Made by a program: the position numbers and the translations under genes
The notes under the pieces: generated by a model
Database searches by the model: none
Seen by the model: only the letters and a program-made list of their open reading frames with translations
What the model was told of the DNA's origin: nothing
Shown: positions 12,818 to 12,983 of the stretch, in pieces
Numbering within the stretch: position 1 is the first letter of the stretch
Layout of the letters: the number at the start of each line of letters is the position of its first letter
Origin: Dehalococcoidia bacterium UBA2991
GTDB lineage: Bacteria; Chloroflexota; Dehalococcoidia; Tepidiformales; Tepidiformaceae
Reading direction: 5' to 3'
DNA: 12,983 nucleotides
Assembly (NCBI GenBank): GCA_002346645.1
Contig: DEAD01000011.1
Span: forward strand, 1 to 12,983

Positions 12818-12983
12818 ATGACACATTTGAAAGTTTTTTCGAGAAGTCCTCGCCTGCTTCTTGCCTCGTACCTTTTAGTGCTAAGTAGCTTTGTTTTGCT
12901 TTCTGCCTGTGGTGGTGACGAAGAAGCTTCTGGTTCCACTGCAACCTCGAAGAGCGCTACAACGGAGGTGGCAACGGAGGTGG
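12818..12983 (+). CDS. N-terminus of a secreted lipoprotein (3' truncated by window)
   Basis: The ATG at 12818 opens a frame that runs to the window edge (55 codons). Seen: a basic N-terminus (MTHLKVFSRSPR), a hydrophobic stretch (LLLASYLLVLSSFVLL) and the lipobox LSAC followed by GGDEE, so the mature protein should begin with a lipid-modified Cys near residue 35. A low-complexity Ser/Thr linker follows (SGSTATSKSATTEVATEV). This layout is common in bacterial ABC-transporter substrate-binding proteins, but the functional domain is outside the window. A typical Shine-Dalgarno is not seen at the right distance; an AGGA lies about 17 bases upstream. Confidence 0.75.
   Translation, partial: MTHLKVFSRSPRLLLASYLLVLSSFVLLSACGGDEEASGSTATSKSATTEVATEV
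12960..12983 (+). repeat. 12-bp tandem repeat in the lipoprotein linker
   Basis: Two perfect copies of CAACGGAGGTGG (12960-12971 and 12972-12983) encode a TEVATEV linker. The array runs into the window edge, so the copy number is unknown. Confidence 0.7.

Noticed and set aside
1..12983. tRNA, rRNA, CRISPR array, insertion sequence or prophage elements
   Set aside because: I looked for cloverleaf arms, regularly spaced repeats, transposase motifs and terminal repeats and found none that hold up by eye.

Overview
The window looks like chromosomal DNA of a free-living bacterium, most plausibly a Chloroflexota member of the Dehalococcoidia/SAR202 type. That guess rests on the gene mix (membrane pyrophosphatase, bacterial translin, PAC2 protein, FmdB zinc ribbon, a c-di-AMP riboswitch, a Ser/Thr-rich lipoprotein), on frequent GTG starts and on moderate GC by eye. 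It is an inference, not a sequence match. I see no transposase, integrase, CRISPR array, tRNA or rRNA.

Layout. At the left edge, three plus-strand genes form an apparent catabolic operon: the C-terminal part of a Rieske-type ring-hydroxylating oxygenase alpha subunit (cut by the window edge), a 64-residue CxxC/CxxH protein, and an AMP-forming acyl-CoA synthetase. The synthetase converges tail to tail, 13 bases apart, with a minus-strand [2Fe-2S] thioredoxin-fold ferredoxin. Everything from there to about 12.58 kb is on the minus strand. In the order of minus-strand transcription it reads: flavin reductase-like protein, PAC2 protein, (intergenic), HTH regulator, small coiled-coil protein, RNase HII (rnhB), FmdB-like zinc ribbon, translin-family protein, (promoter region), membrane pyrophosphatase (hppA), a degenerate pyrophosphatase paralogue, (promoter and c-di-AMP riboswitch), 72-residue zinc-ribbon protein, terminator, ferredoxin. 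At the right edge a plus-strand lipoprotein gene begins and runs out of the window.

Two items stand out. (1) Right after a complete, catalytically intact membrane-integral pyrophosphatase lies an intact 682-codon gene. By hand alignment it is a paralogue of that enzyme that has lost the PPi/Mg-binding Asp and Lys residues while keeping the fold's helix patterns. It has also gained a ~100-residue hydrophilic insert predicted to face outside. It reads as a pseudoenzyme partner or sensor of the ion-pumping pyrophosphatase. (2) The 324-base gap behind it holds a clear ydaO/yuaA-type cyclic di-AMP riboswitch on the minus strand, with a candidate promoter upstream and a candidate terminator hairpin downstream. 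It sits in front of a tiny zinc-ribbon protein of unknown function, which is not one of the potassium-transport or cell-wall genes this riboswitch usually controls.

How the genes may work together. The pyrophosphatase couples PPi hydrolysis, including PPi released by ligases such as the acyl-CoA synthetase here, to cation export. Its K+-site residues (Ala/Gly) predict K+ dependence and its DLFES glutamate predicts Na+-type transport. Ion homeostasis and c-di-AMP signalling therefore sit side by side. The FmdB/translin pair overlaps by 4 bases and is probably translationally coupled. The coiled-coil/rnhB pair is 3 bases apart.
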